From Gammaproteobacteria bacterium (lineage in GTDB: Bacteria; Pseudomonadota; Gammaproteobacteria; Steroidobacterales; Woeseiaceae), in the NCBI GenBank assembly GCA_003645495.1, contig QNFK01000139.1, positions 1 to 5,908 on the forward strand: 5,908 nucleotides of DNA, in the 5' to 3' direction. Below, in pieces: positions 1 to 5,244 of the stretch. Positions within the stretch are counted from its first letter, which is position 1. Every line of letters starts with the position of its first letter. The notes beneath the pieces were generated by a model, which had not been told where the DNA came from, did not search any database, and was given only the letters and a program-made list of their open reading frames with translations. The position numbers and the translations under genes were made by a program.

Positions 1-63
1 AAAAATGTTTCCAGTGACTTCATGGGAGACTACTCAGGCAGATTCTCCGTTCACGACTGCCGT

Positions 64-1152
64 TTATTCAGCATTCTTGTTTGTTTTCGCTTCAGGCAAC
101 TGGTTTTCGTAACGCGGCCAGTCAGCGAGCAAGGCCTGCACCACAGTATTACCGACCAGAAATGCTGATTCCAGAGCCGGACGCCCTCTGTCCGGGTAAG
201 GCAGTGTTTTGCTCCAGACCGCGGTTTTTCCGGGTGGCGGCATCGTCAGGTTGCTGGCAGTACGCAATACGAGTACGCGATCGATATCGACGATCCCTGT
301 GCGGGCCAGCCTGTGTAACGCCGTCATCGTGCCGCTGTCCTCCATATTGGAAGTCATGAAGTTCGCGTTTTCACCTGCGTACAGGCGCATCCAGTCATTG
401 GCCCATTGATTGAGTATCCTGCCGTGCCAGTAGGTACTGGAGCTCAGCGTGTCGCCAACAGTGACAAAAGGCGCTTTCTGCGCCAGTGGATAGCCGTCAA
501 ACAGTTTGCGGTATTCGGTAATACCCGGCGCGTCCCCGAGCACAAGATCGCGGGTAATGGAAAAAGCCCAGTCCACAAGTTGCGTGTTAAGGCTGAAAGA
601 AATCGTAGCCAGGGTCCAGCCGTTGGAAATATCTTCGGGTCGTTCGGCGGGCCTGTTCGATCCCAGGGGAAAGAATCCATACGGCCAGTCATCCGGGATT
701 TCGCGAGCGTCAATCTCGTACGCCAGGTCACCATCGACAACATGCCTGGCCCACGCGGCCGAACCCAGCGACATATCCGCAGGATCACCACCTGCGACGC
801 CGGCAATCAGCCAGTATGCTTTTGACAGATCAAAGCGTGGGTCGGCACCGAGCGCCATAATAGTCGCGGTGGCATTCGGGATACCGCCACCCAGGAGTAC
901 CGCCATGACGCCCTCATCATTGAGGTAAAGATCGCTCTCGCCTAACGGGAACGGCATGGTTCTTTCGAGCGGTAAACGCTCTACCCAGAACTGTAATTCT
1001 CCCGGTGCATCGCCACTGGCTTCGCCAAGCTCATACATTGCGGCTATGACAACCCTGATCGGTTCTCGCGTCTCATCTGCAACAGCCGGCGGCATCAATA
1101 TTGATCCGGCGACTGCCAGGACTATCGCGCACTGCATGATTTGACGGCGCAT
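64..1152 (-). CDS. Secreted purine nucleoside permease (NUP) family protein
   Basis: A 362-aa protein that I recognise as the purine nucleoside permease (NUP) family, a relative of the nucleoside phosphorylase-I fold. Residues 1-25 form a Sec signal peptide: positive MRRQ, a hydrophobic stretch, then AVA before Asp26. The mature part has no further membrane-length hydrophobic segment, so it is probably periplasmic and 'permease' may be a misnomer. Motifs typical of the fold are a Gly-rich strand end (IAGVAGGDP, 117-125), SNMEDSG (268-274), which resembles the EMEAAG ribose-binding motif of DeoD, and RTASN (297-301), which corresponds to the TVSD region. The start is ATG at 1152, preceded by AGGGGA about 9 nt upstream. 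The likely role is binding or phosphorolysis of purine nucleosides; substrate and activity are inferred. It lies apart from the deoD-deoC genes, and downstream of it only 63 bases are visible. The family call is firm, the function is not. Confidence 0.85.
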   Translation of the reverse strand: MRRQIMQCAIVLAVAGSILMPPAVADETREPIRVVIAAMYELGEASGDAPGELQFWVERLPLERTMPFPLGESDLYLNDEGVMAVLLGGGIPNATATIMALGADPRFDLSKAYWLIAGVAGGDPADMSLGSAAWARHVVDGDLAYEIDAREIPDDWPYGFFPLGSNRPAERPEDISNGWTLATISFSLNTQLVDWAFSITRDLVLGDAPGITEYRKLFDGYPLAQKAPFVTVGDTLSSSTYWHGRILNQWANDWMRLYAGENANFMTSNMEDSGTMTALHRLARTGIVDIDRVLVLRTASNLTMPPPGKTAVWSKTLPYPDRGRPALESAFLVGNTVVQALLADWPRYENQLPEAKTNKNAE

Positions 1153-1291
1153 AGCTATTATTCCCCTATCGTTCTTATTCCGCGCATCCGGTTCATCTTA
1201 GCGCAACTGCCGGCAAGCCCGCATCTGTGCCTTCCATATGCTGCGGATTGTTTCGGGCGCTTGCGACTCCGGCGTGCCAAAAAGATCAGGC

Positions 1292-1297
1292 AGGAGG
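1292..1297 (+). promoter_or_regulatory. Orphan Shine-Dalgarno (AGGAGG) without a standard start codon
   Basis: A perfect AGGAGG lies 50 nt upstream of the hydrolase ATG (1348). No ATG, GTG or TTG follows at 5-10 nt. The codon at normal spacing is ATT (1303), which happens to be in frame with the hydrolase. It may be chance, a transcription-leader element, or a ribosome standby site; a rare ATT start is possible but would put extra residues in front of a good lipoprotein signal. Confidence 0.25.
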
Positions 1298-1310
1298 AAG
1301 CTATTCTAAT

Positions 1311-1316
1311 TACAAT
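1311..1316 (+). promoter_or_regulatory. Possible -10 box (TACAAT) of the hydrolase gene
   Basis: TACAAT differs from the sigma-70 consensus by one base and lies 31 nt before the hydrolase ATG. No good -35 hexamer is found 16-18 bp upstream (the bases at 1288-1293 are AGGCAG), so this is a weak call. Confidence 0.2.
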
Positions 1317-1347
1317 ACTTGCTTTCGCCGCGCGACAAGAGAACACA

Positions 1348-2265
1348 ATGCAAGTGATGCATCGATCAAACTCCCGAAGCCTGTTAATTGCCGTTTCGTT
1401 GCTAGTTTTGTGCGCCTGCAACGCGCAGCACGATACCGCTTACGAATTTCAGTCCATCGATACGACGGTCTCATCGCGCGGCGTCGACGTTCCGGTAACT
1501 TACGTGCAGCCGCTCGTGGCAGAGGGGGAGTCTTTTCCACTCGTCGTCATGCTGCATGGTCACGGCGGCACGAGAAATGAGGCAGGCGGATACACTCGCG
1601 TTGCAGAGGGATTGGCAGCAAAAGGCATCGCCTCGATCAGGATGGACTTTCCAGGCTGCGGCGATAGTACTGAGTCTTTTGCGAATAACAACCTGAGCAA
1701 CATGCTGCTGGATATTCGGGCTTCGCGTGAGTATGCCCTGGGCAGGCCGCAGGTCGACAAACGCAGGGTCGGTTTGCTTGGTTACAGTATGGGCGGCCGC
1801 CTGGCTTTGCTGGATGCATCGTCCGAGGGGATATACAAGGCAGTCGCCACCTGGACCCCGGAGGCTCGAGACGGAGCGGATAATATGATCGGTTTTGTCG
1901 GTGGTCCGGAGGCCTGGAATGCCTTGAAGACGAGCGCTGCCAGAGAGGGGTTTGCTCTTTTCACAACACGCTGGGGGCAGGAGCAGCAACTCGGACTGAA
2001 ATTTTTCACAGACATGGAAGAAAGTCACCCGCTTGACGCGGTGGGAAATATCAAGGCGCCGTTGCTCGTCCTGTACGGTGACCTTGATGATGTCGTACGC
2101 CCACGCGTCTCCGAGTCCGTTATTGCAGCGGCAATAAACAGCCCGGAAGTTGTGCGCCATATCGTTAAGGGGGCGGACCACGGGCTCGGAATGTATAGCG
2201 ATGATTTTTCGTTATCTGAGGATGCTGTCCAGACTACGGTCGAGTTCCTGAGTCAGCGACTCTGA
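1348..2265 (+). CDS. Alpha/beta hydrolase lipoprotein (dienelactone hydrolase-like)
   Basis: A 305-aa protein. The frame is open back to 1141, but I place the start at ATG 1348 because a lipoprotein signal peptide then begins the protein: basic residues up to Arg10, the hydrophobic LLIAVSLLVL, and lipobox L-C-A-C with the lipidated Cys at 24. The fold is alpha/beta hydrolase: oxyanion motif HGHGG (70-74), nucleophile elbow GYSMGG with Ser147, acid in GDLDD (Asp247 or Asp248), and His278 in GADHG. All three catalytic positions are present. A probable esterase or acyl hydrolase anchored in the membrane on the periplasmic side; the substrate cannot be told. The ribosome site before 1348 is poor (AAGAGA). 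It is divergent from the NUP gene and convergent with the cupin gene, so it seems to be a single-gene unit. ATG 1357 is a second possible start. Confidence 0.85.
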   Translation: MQVMHRSNSRSLLIAVSLLVLCACNAQHDTAYEFQSIDTTVSSRGVDVPVTYVQPLVAEGESFPLVVMLHGHGGTRNEAGGYTRVAEGLAAKGIASIRMDFPGCGDSTESFANNNLSNMLLDIRASREYALGRPQVDKRRVGLLGYSMGGRLALLDASSEGIYKAVATWTPEARDGADNMIGFVGGPEAWNALKTSAAREGFALFTTRWGQEQQLGLKFFTDMEESHPLDAVGNIKAPLLVLYGDLDDVVRPRVSESVIAAAINSPEVVRHIVKGADHGLGMYSDDFSLSEDAVQTTVEFLSQRL

Positions 2266-2271
2266 CTACGT

Positions 2272-2290
2272 GACAAAAGCCGGATTTGTC
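2272..2290. terminator. Weak hairpin between convergent genes
   Basis: GACAAA (2272-2277) and TTTGTC (2285-2290) form a 6-bp stem with a 7-nt loop in the 34-bp gap between the hydrolase and cupin stop codons. The place suits a two-way terminator, but the stem is short and AT-rich and no T-run follows on either strand. Confidence 0.2.
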
Positions 2291-2299
2291 TACAAGTCG

Positions 2300-2668
2300 C
2301 TAATCGCTTTCCAGCGAGATGTAGCAGTCCGGCGTAAATCGAGGCAGGCAAACACACTGAAACAACAGGTTGGTGTCACCATTGTTATGGATGCGCTGCG
2401 ACGTTTCTGCCGGTATTGCGACGACGTCCCCTTTTGTGACCGCGTACGCTGGTCTGTCACCGACTTCCATCTGCCCTTTGCCGGCAAGGATGATGTACCA
2501 CTCGTTGACGCTTAGCTTGTGCAACTGGGTTGTTACTCCGGGCTCGACCCTGGATTCCGCGAGCGAAAAATCCTGAATTTCCGGCTTATTGACGACTTCT
2601 CGGATAAAACATCGTTCCTGCGTCCAGAATTCGTCTGCTGTCCCTGATTCGTCACTGGGGTCGGTCAT
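2300..2668 (-). CDS. Small cupin-domain protein
   Basis: A 122-aa single-domain cupin. Cupin motif 1 runs from Gly44 through His50 and Glu56 to about Gly64, and motif 2 from Gly80 (GDVVAIP) through Pro86 to His94 and Asn96, with the usual strand spacing between them. Of the four classical metal ligands, His50, Glu56 and His94 are present but the second His of the HxH pair is Leu52, so metal binding may be altered or absent. The end PRFTPDCY recurs in small stand-alone cupins of this kind. The start is ATG 2668, with GGAAA 5 nt upstream. A TTG at 2701 would add 11 residues, but it would lie at the likely -10 box, so I reject it. Function is unknown; a sugar-, oxidised-ligand- or metal-related role is only family-level inference. 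It is divergent from the SDR gene and may share its control region. Confidence 0.8.
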   Translation of the reverse strand: MTDPSDESGTADEFWTQERCFIREVVNKPEIQDFSLAESRVEPGVTTQLHKLSVNEWYIILAGKGQMEVGDRPAYAVTKGDVVAIPAETSQRIHNNGDTNLLFQCVCLPRFTPDCYISLESD

Positions 2669-2699
2669 GCTGGTTTCCGTTTGTTCTGTCTCGGGTGAC

Positions 2700-2705
2700 A
2701 ATATA
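2700..2705 (-). promoter_or_regulatory. Candidate -10 box (TATATT) for the cupin gene
   Basis: Read on the minus strand this is TATATT, one base off consensus. It would start transcription near 2693, about 25 nt before ATG 2668. The best -35 is TGGTCA (2721-2726), but the spacer is only 15 bp. Confidence 0.3.
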
Positions 2706-2707
2706 CT
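2702..2707 (+). promoter_or_regulatory. Candidate -10 box (TATACT) for the SDR gene
   Basis: TATACT, one base off consensus, about 35 nt before the SDR start. The predicted leader of roughly 28 nt holds the AAGGA ribosome site. The -35 side is poor (TTGTTC at 2681-2686 with a 15-bp spacer), so an activator or a different sigma factor is possible. It overlaps the opposing box by four bases. Confidence 0.35.
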
Positions 2708-2741
2708 CGCCCTGACGTGTTGACCACTTAAAAGGACCGCT

Positions 2742-3539
2742 ATGAAACCTGATCATGTAACGCCGCCAGTCTCTGATCTGCTGAACCTGTCCGGACGCAG
2801 AGCGCTGGTGACCGGCGCGAGCGGCAATATCGGTCGCGGTATCGCGCTGCGACTGGCTGAAGCCGGCGCCGAAGTCGTTGTGCATTTCCTGCGGGACGCG
2901 GATGGTGCCGCACAGACTGTGGATACTATAAAAACAGCTGGCGGAACTGCGGTGGCAGTACAGGCGGACCTCGGATCTGCCCCGGCGGTAAACGATTTTT
3001 TTGCGCAGCTCGACAGTGCGGGCGACGTTGTCGACCTGGTTGTCAACAATGCCGCAATTCAACCTGTAACAGAGTTTGCCGATATTTCTGCGGAACAATG
3101 GCGGGATGTGATGTCGGCTAACCTGGATAGCGCATTTTTCGTGACTCAGGCCGCAGCGTACCGCATGCGCGAGCATGGCGTAGCCGGAGCCATCGTCAAC
3201 ATTGCATCCATTGAGGGGTCGGACCCGGCCAGCGGGCATAGTCACTACGCGACCAGCAAAGCCGGACTCCTGATGCTGACGCGTGCCTGTGCGCTCGAAT
3301 ATGGCCGTGACGGCATACGCTGCAACGCAGTGTCCCCCGGCCTTATCGAGAGGCCGGGTATTGAACAGTCCTGGCCGGATGGGGTTGCGCGTTGGCAGGA
3401 AAAGGCGCCGCTTGGGCGAATGGGCGATGTCAGTGATGTCGCTGACGCCGTCCTGTTCCTGCTCAGTCCTGCGGCTCGCTGGGTCAGCGGCGCCGATTTA
3501 CTGGTAGATGGCGGGATGTCAGCGGTTTCGAGATGGTAA
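2742..3539 (+). CDS. Short-chain dehydrogenase/reductase (classical SDR)
   Basis: A 265-aa classical SDR of normal length. The cofactor motif TGASGNIG is at 24-31 and NNAA at 102-105. The catalytic tetrad is complete: Asn127, Ser156 (in NIAS), Tyr169 and Lys173 (YATSK). The PG motif that positions the cofactor is at 199-200, and the C-terminal end is a typical DGG strand. After the second beta strand there is HFLRDAD rather than an Asp at the strand end, which favours NADP(H) over NAD(H); this is an inference. It resembles the FabG-like group of sugar or polyol dehydrogenases and 3-oxoacyl reductases; the substrate is unknown. The start ATG 2742 has AAGGA 6 nt upstream. It lies 50 bp before deoD on the same strand, so a role in (deoxy)ribose or aldehyde metabolism is possible, but the palindrome in the gap leaves operon membership open. 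Confidence 0.9.
   Translation: MKPDHVTPPVSDLLNLSGRRALVTGASGNIGRGIALRLAEAGAEVVVHFLRDADGAAQTVDTIKTAGGTAVAVQADLGSAPAVNDFFAQLDSAGDVVDLVVNNAAIQPVTEFADISAEQWRDVMSANLDSAFFVTQAAAYRMREHGVAGAIVNIASIEGSDPASGHSHYATSKAGLLMLTRACALEYGRDGIRCNAVSPGLIERPGIEQSWPDGVARWQEKAPLGRMGDVSDVADAVLFLLSPAARWVSGADLLVDGGMSAVSRW
3336..3358. repeat. Perfect 8-bp inverted repeat inside the SDR gene
   Basis: CCCGGCCT (3336-3343) and AGGCCGGG (3351-3358) flank a 7-nt loop. It covers the codons of the SDR PGLIERPG segment (199-206), so Pro-Gly codons at both ends explain much of it. It is possible in mRNA as a GC-rich hairpin, with no T-run after it. Confidence 0.5.
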
Positions 3540-3554
3540 TATCAGGATCAAACA

Positions 3555-3569
3555 CGGGGTCAGACCCCG
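3555..3569. repeat. Intergenic palindrome CGGGGTCAGACCCCG before deoD
   Basis: A perfect inverted repeat, 7-bp arms around one A, in the 50-bp gap between SDR and deoD, ending 20 nt before the deoD ATG. The core GGGGTCAGACCCC is, from memory, a dispersed intergenic palindrome in several environmental proteobacteria, sometimes near Y1/REP-associated transposases; I cannot confirm that here. No T-run follows, so it is not a classical terminator. It could also fold in a deoD leader RNA or bind a regulator. Confidence 0.6.
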
Positions 3570-3589
3570 CAAAATAACGAAAAGAGTCT

Positions 3590-4309
3590 ATGGCAACCAA
3601 ACACAGGAATGCAGCGCCCGGCGATTTCGCCGGGACCGTACTGATGCCCGGCGATCCGCTGCGCGCCCAGTACATAGCAGATACCTACTTTGAAAAGGCC
3701 CGGCGTGTAACCGACGTGCGCAACATGTGGGGTTTCACCGGCGAGTACAAAGGCATGCCCATATCGGTTATGGCGCACGGCATGGGGATTCCGTCTGTGT
3801 CGATTTACTGCACTGAGCTGATAACCGAATACGACGTCAAGCGCGTAATTCGCGTTGGCAGCTGCGGCACAACCCATCCCAAAGTAAAACTTCGCGATGT
3901 GTTGATCGCATCGGGAGCGTCAACGGATTCCAGCGTCAATCGAACTCGTTTTGGCGGTTACGATCTGGCGGCGCTGGCAAGTTTTTCGCTGGTGCAAAAT
4001 GCAGTGAAAGCAGCTGAAGAAAACAAAGTCAGTTATCACGTTGGTAATATTTTTTCGGCGGATCTTTTTTACACGCCGGACACCGACATGTTTGACACCA
4101 TAGCCCGCTATGACGTGCTCGGTGTTGAGATGGAGGCAGCCGGAATATATCCCATCGCTGCGGAGCACCGGGTTGAGGCGCTCGCGATCTGTACCGTCAG
4201 CGATGACATTCGTACCGGTGAAGCGTTGTCGTCGGATGAACGCCAGACCACCTTTGATGAAATGATCCTGGTTGCGCTGGAGACAGCGCGGATGAGCGAA
4301 CAGTCATGA
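3590..4309 (+). CDS. deoD: Purine nucleoside phosphorylase, DeoD type
   Basis: A 239-aa protein, the same length as E. coli DeoD and collinear with it from MATxH onward. It phosphorolyses purine (deoxy)nucleosides to base and (deoxy)ribose-1-phosphate in the cytoplasm; this family forms hexamers. The active-site residues are all present (numbered with Met1): His5, which reaches into the neighbouring subunit, Gly21 and Arg25 of MPGDPLR, Arg44, Arg88 and Ser91 for phosphate, Phe160, Glu180-Met181-Glu182 for the ribose, Ser204-Asp205 for the base, and Arg218. One oddity is SDDIR where E. coli has SDHIR, so residue 206 next to the catalytic Asp205 is Asp rather than His. The ribosome site is modest (AAGAG at 3582-3586). 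Its stop overlaps the deoC start as ATGA, which suggests translational coupling. Confidence 0.97.
   Translation: MATKHRNAAPGDFAGTVLMPGDPLRAQYIADTYFEKARRVTDVRNMWGFTGEYKGMPISVMAHGMGIPSVSIYCTELITEYDVKRVIRVGSCGTTHPKVKLRDVLIASGASTDSSVNRTRFGGYDLAALASFSLVQNAVKAAEENKVSYHVGNIFSADLFYTPDTDMFDTIARYDVLGVEMEAAGIYPIAAEHRVEALAICTVSDDIRTGEALSSDERQTTFDEMILVALETARMSEQS
3617..3634. repeat. Hairpin in the deoD 5' coding region with a competing arm
   Basis: CCCGGCGA (3617-3624) and TCGCCGGG (3627-3634) form a perfect 8-bp inverted repeat with a 2-nt spacer, starting 27 nt after the first base of deoD. CCCGGCGAT occurs again at 3647-3655, so the TCGCCGGG arm could pair with either copy. Both copies encode conserved Pro-Gly-Asp (10-12 and 20-22), which explains the direct repeat; the complementary arm is not forced by the protein. 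Confidence 0.55.
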
Positions 4310-5232
4310 CGCTCGCAGCAGTCCCGTCAACAAGACAACTGCCCGACCTGGGTCGGGTTGCGCTGGTGGATGAGGTGGGCGTGAAAGAGCGTGCCGCCAG
4401 ATTCCAGACCCGCAGTATCAAGAAAGAATCGAAGATCGATGCGCTGAAGATGATCCTGAGCATGATCGACCTGACCACGCTGGAAGGTCAGGATACGCCA
4501 GGGAAAGTGCAGCAACTTTGCCAGAAAGCCATCCACCTGCACGATGCCATGCCTGATTTGCCGCATGTAGCTGCCGTTTGCGTTTATCCAACGATGGTTG
4601 CAGTAGCAAAAAAAGCTTTGGGTACGCACGACATAAAAGTTGCGTCGGTTGCAACCGCTTTTCCAAGCGGCATGGCGCCACGCCAGATCAAGCTGGAAGA
4701 AACGCGTATCGCCGTTGAGGATGGTGCGGACGAAATTGATATGGTGATTTCGCGCGGTGCTTTTTTGCAGGGCGAGTATGCTTTTGTATTTGACGAGATC
4801 GCAGCGATCAAGGAAGCCTGCGGCGCGGCACATTTGAAAGTCATACTCGAAACCGGCGAACTAGGCACACTGGACAGGGTCCGCAGGGCAAGCGTCCTTG
4901 CGATGCATGCTGGCGCCGACTTCATCAAGACGTCGACCGGAAAAATACAACCGGCAGCGACGCTGCCGGTGACGCTGGTCATGCTGCAGGCAATTCGTGA
5001 TTTTTATTACGAAACAGGGCGCATGATCGGCATGAAACCAGCCGGCGGCATTTCAACCGCGAAACTGGCGGTGCATTACCTGGTCATGTTGCGTGAAACG
5101 CTGGGCAATGCCTGGATGACCCCGGAGTGGTATCGCTTTGGCGCCAGTTCGCTGGCTAATGACGTATTAATGCAGTTGCAAAAACAGGCGACGGGTATTT
5201 ATCAGTCGCCTGACTATTTCTCAAAAGATTAG
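4306..5232 (+). CDS. deoC: Deoxyribose-phosphate aldolase, long (animal-like) type
   Basis: A 308-aa TIM-barrel aldolase that splits 2-deoxyribose-5-phosphate into glyceraldehyde-3-phosphate and acetaldehyde. The Schiff-base Lys208 is in FIKTSTGK, the second catalytic Lys244 in GMKPAGG, and the proton-relay Asp145 in EIDMV; Cys92 is in AVCVYP. It is about 50 residues longer than E. coli DeoC and carries features I recall from animal DERA: IDLTTL with GQDT (54-64), GELGTL (184-189), the AIRDF segment (229-233) and a WM-PE segment before FGASSL. The tail has aromatic residues (Tyr299, Tyr304, Phe305), where a C-terminal Tyr matters in E. coli. The start ATG 4306 overlaps the deoD stop. A GTG at 4381 with GAGG 5 nt upstream is an alternative (283 aa), but residues from about 14 still resemble the animal N-terminus, so I prefer 4306. 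Confidence 0.96.
   Translation: MTLAAVPSTRQLPDLGRVALVDEVGVKERAARFQTRSIKKESKIDALKMILSMIDLTTLEGQDTPGKVQQLCQKAIHLHDAMPDLPHVAAVCVYPTMVAVAKKALGTHDIKVASVATAFPSGMAPRQIKLEETRIAVEDGADEIDMVISRGAFLQGEYAFVFDEIAAIKEACGAAHLKVILETGELGTLDRVRRASVLAMHAGADFIKTSTGKIQPAATLPVTLVMLQAIRDFYYETGRMIGMKPAGGISTAKLAVHYLVMLRETLGNAWMTPEWYRFGASSLANDVLMQLQKQATGIYQSPDYFSKD
4342..4357. repeat. Perfect 7-bp inverted repeat near the deoC start
   Basis: CCCGACC (4342-4348) and GGTCGGG (4351-4357) with a 2-nt spacer, covering deoC codons 13-18. It lies 36 nt after ATG 4306 and 23 nt before the alternative GTG 4381. As RNA the loop would open to four bases or so. No T-run follows. Confidence 0.5.
4950..4970. repeat. Perfect 10-bp inverted repeat inside deoC
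   Basis: ACCGGCAGCG (4950-4959), a single A (4960), and CGCTGCCGGT (4961-4970). As RNA this gives a 9-bp, mostly GC stem with a GAC loop. It lies in the codons for residues 215-222, directly after the KTSTGK active-site segment. No T-run follows, so it is not a rho-independent terminator. It is the strongest dyad in the window. Confidence 0.6.
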
Positions 5233-5237
5233 GAAGG
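5231..5237 (+). promoter_or_regulatory. Ribosome binding site that fixes the ALDH GTG start
   Basis: AGGAAGG overlaps the deoC stop codon (5230-5232) and lies 7 nt before GTG 5245. There is no ATG in this frame until codon 89 (5509), inside the ALDH domain, so this site decides the start. Confidence 0.8.
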
Positions 5238-5244
5238 TCGGATA

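Larger units (their letters stand above)
2693..2712. promoter_or_regulatory. Imperfect palindrome, candidate operator between cupin and SDR
   Basis: The arms GGGTGA (2693-2698) and TCGCCC (2707-2712) match in 5 of 6 positions as an inverted repeat, and the whole 20 bp is 14/20 symmetric. Its centre is the AATATA stretch that holds both -10-like boxes. A dimeric repressor bound here would cover both start regions. No regulator gene is in the window and the match to any known family is not clear. Confidence 0.35.

Noticed and set aside
1..63. Possible minus-strand gene start at 23 (MKSLETF) or the end of a plus-strand gene at 17
   Set aside because: Only 7 codons are visible for the first, with no convincing ribosome site, and 5 codons for the second. 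Nothing can be supported at this edge.
1141..1347. N-terminal extension of the hydrolase to ATG 1141
   Set aside because: The extension overlaps the NUP start, has no domain character, and would bury the lipoprotein signal peptide that begins at 1348.
1471..2181. Long antisense open frame (236 aa) opposite the hydrolase
   Set aside because: Its translation is rich in Cys, Arg and His without domain pattern and it mirrors a gene with an intact catalytic triad; it is a shadow frame.
2669..2701. TTG start of the cupin at 2701
   Set aside because: It lies on the likely -10 box and lacks a ribosome site, while ATG 2668 has GGAAA at good spacing.
2652..3245. Antisense open frame (197 aa) opposite the SDR and cupin start
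   Set aside because: It overlaps the conserved SDR core and reads as low-order translation without recognisable motifs.
3555..3569. Rho-independent terminator after the SDR
   Set aside because: The stem is strong but has a 1-nt spacer and no T-run on either strand.
4381..5232. Shorter deoC starting at GTG 4381
   Set aside because: It has a fair GAGG site, but the ATGA overlap with deoD and similarity to the long DERA N-terminus from about residue 14 favour 4306. Kept as an alternative.
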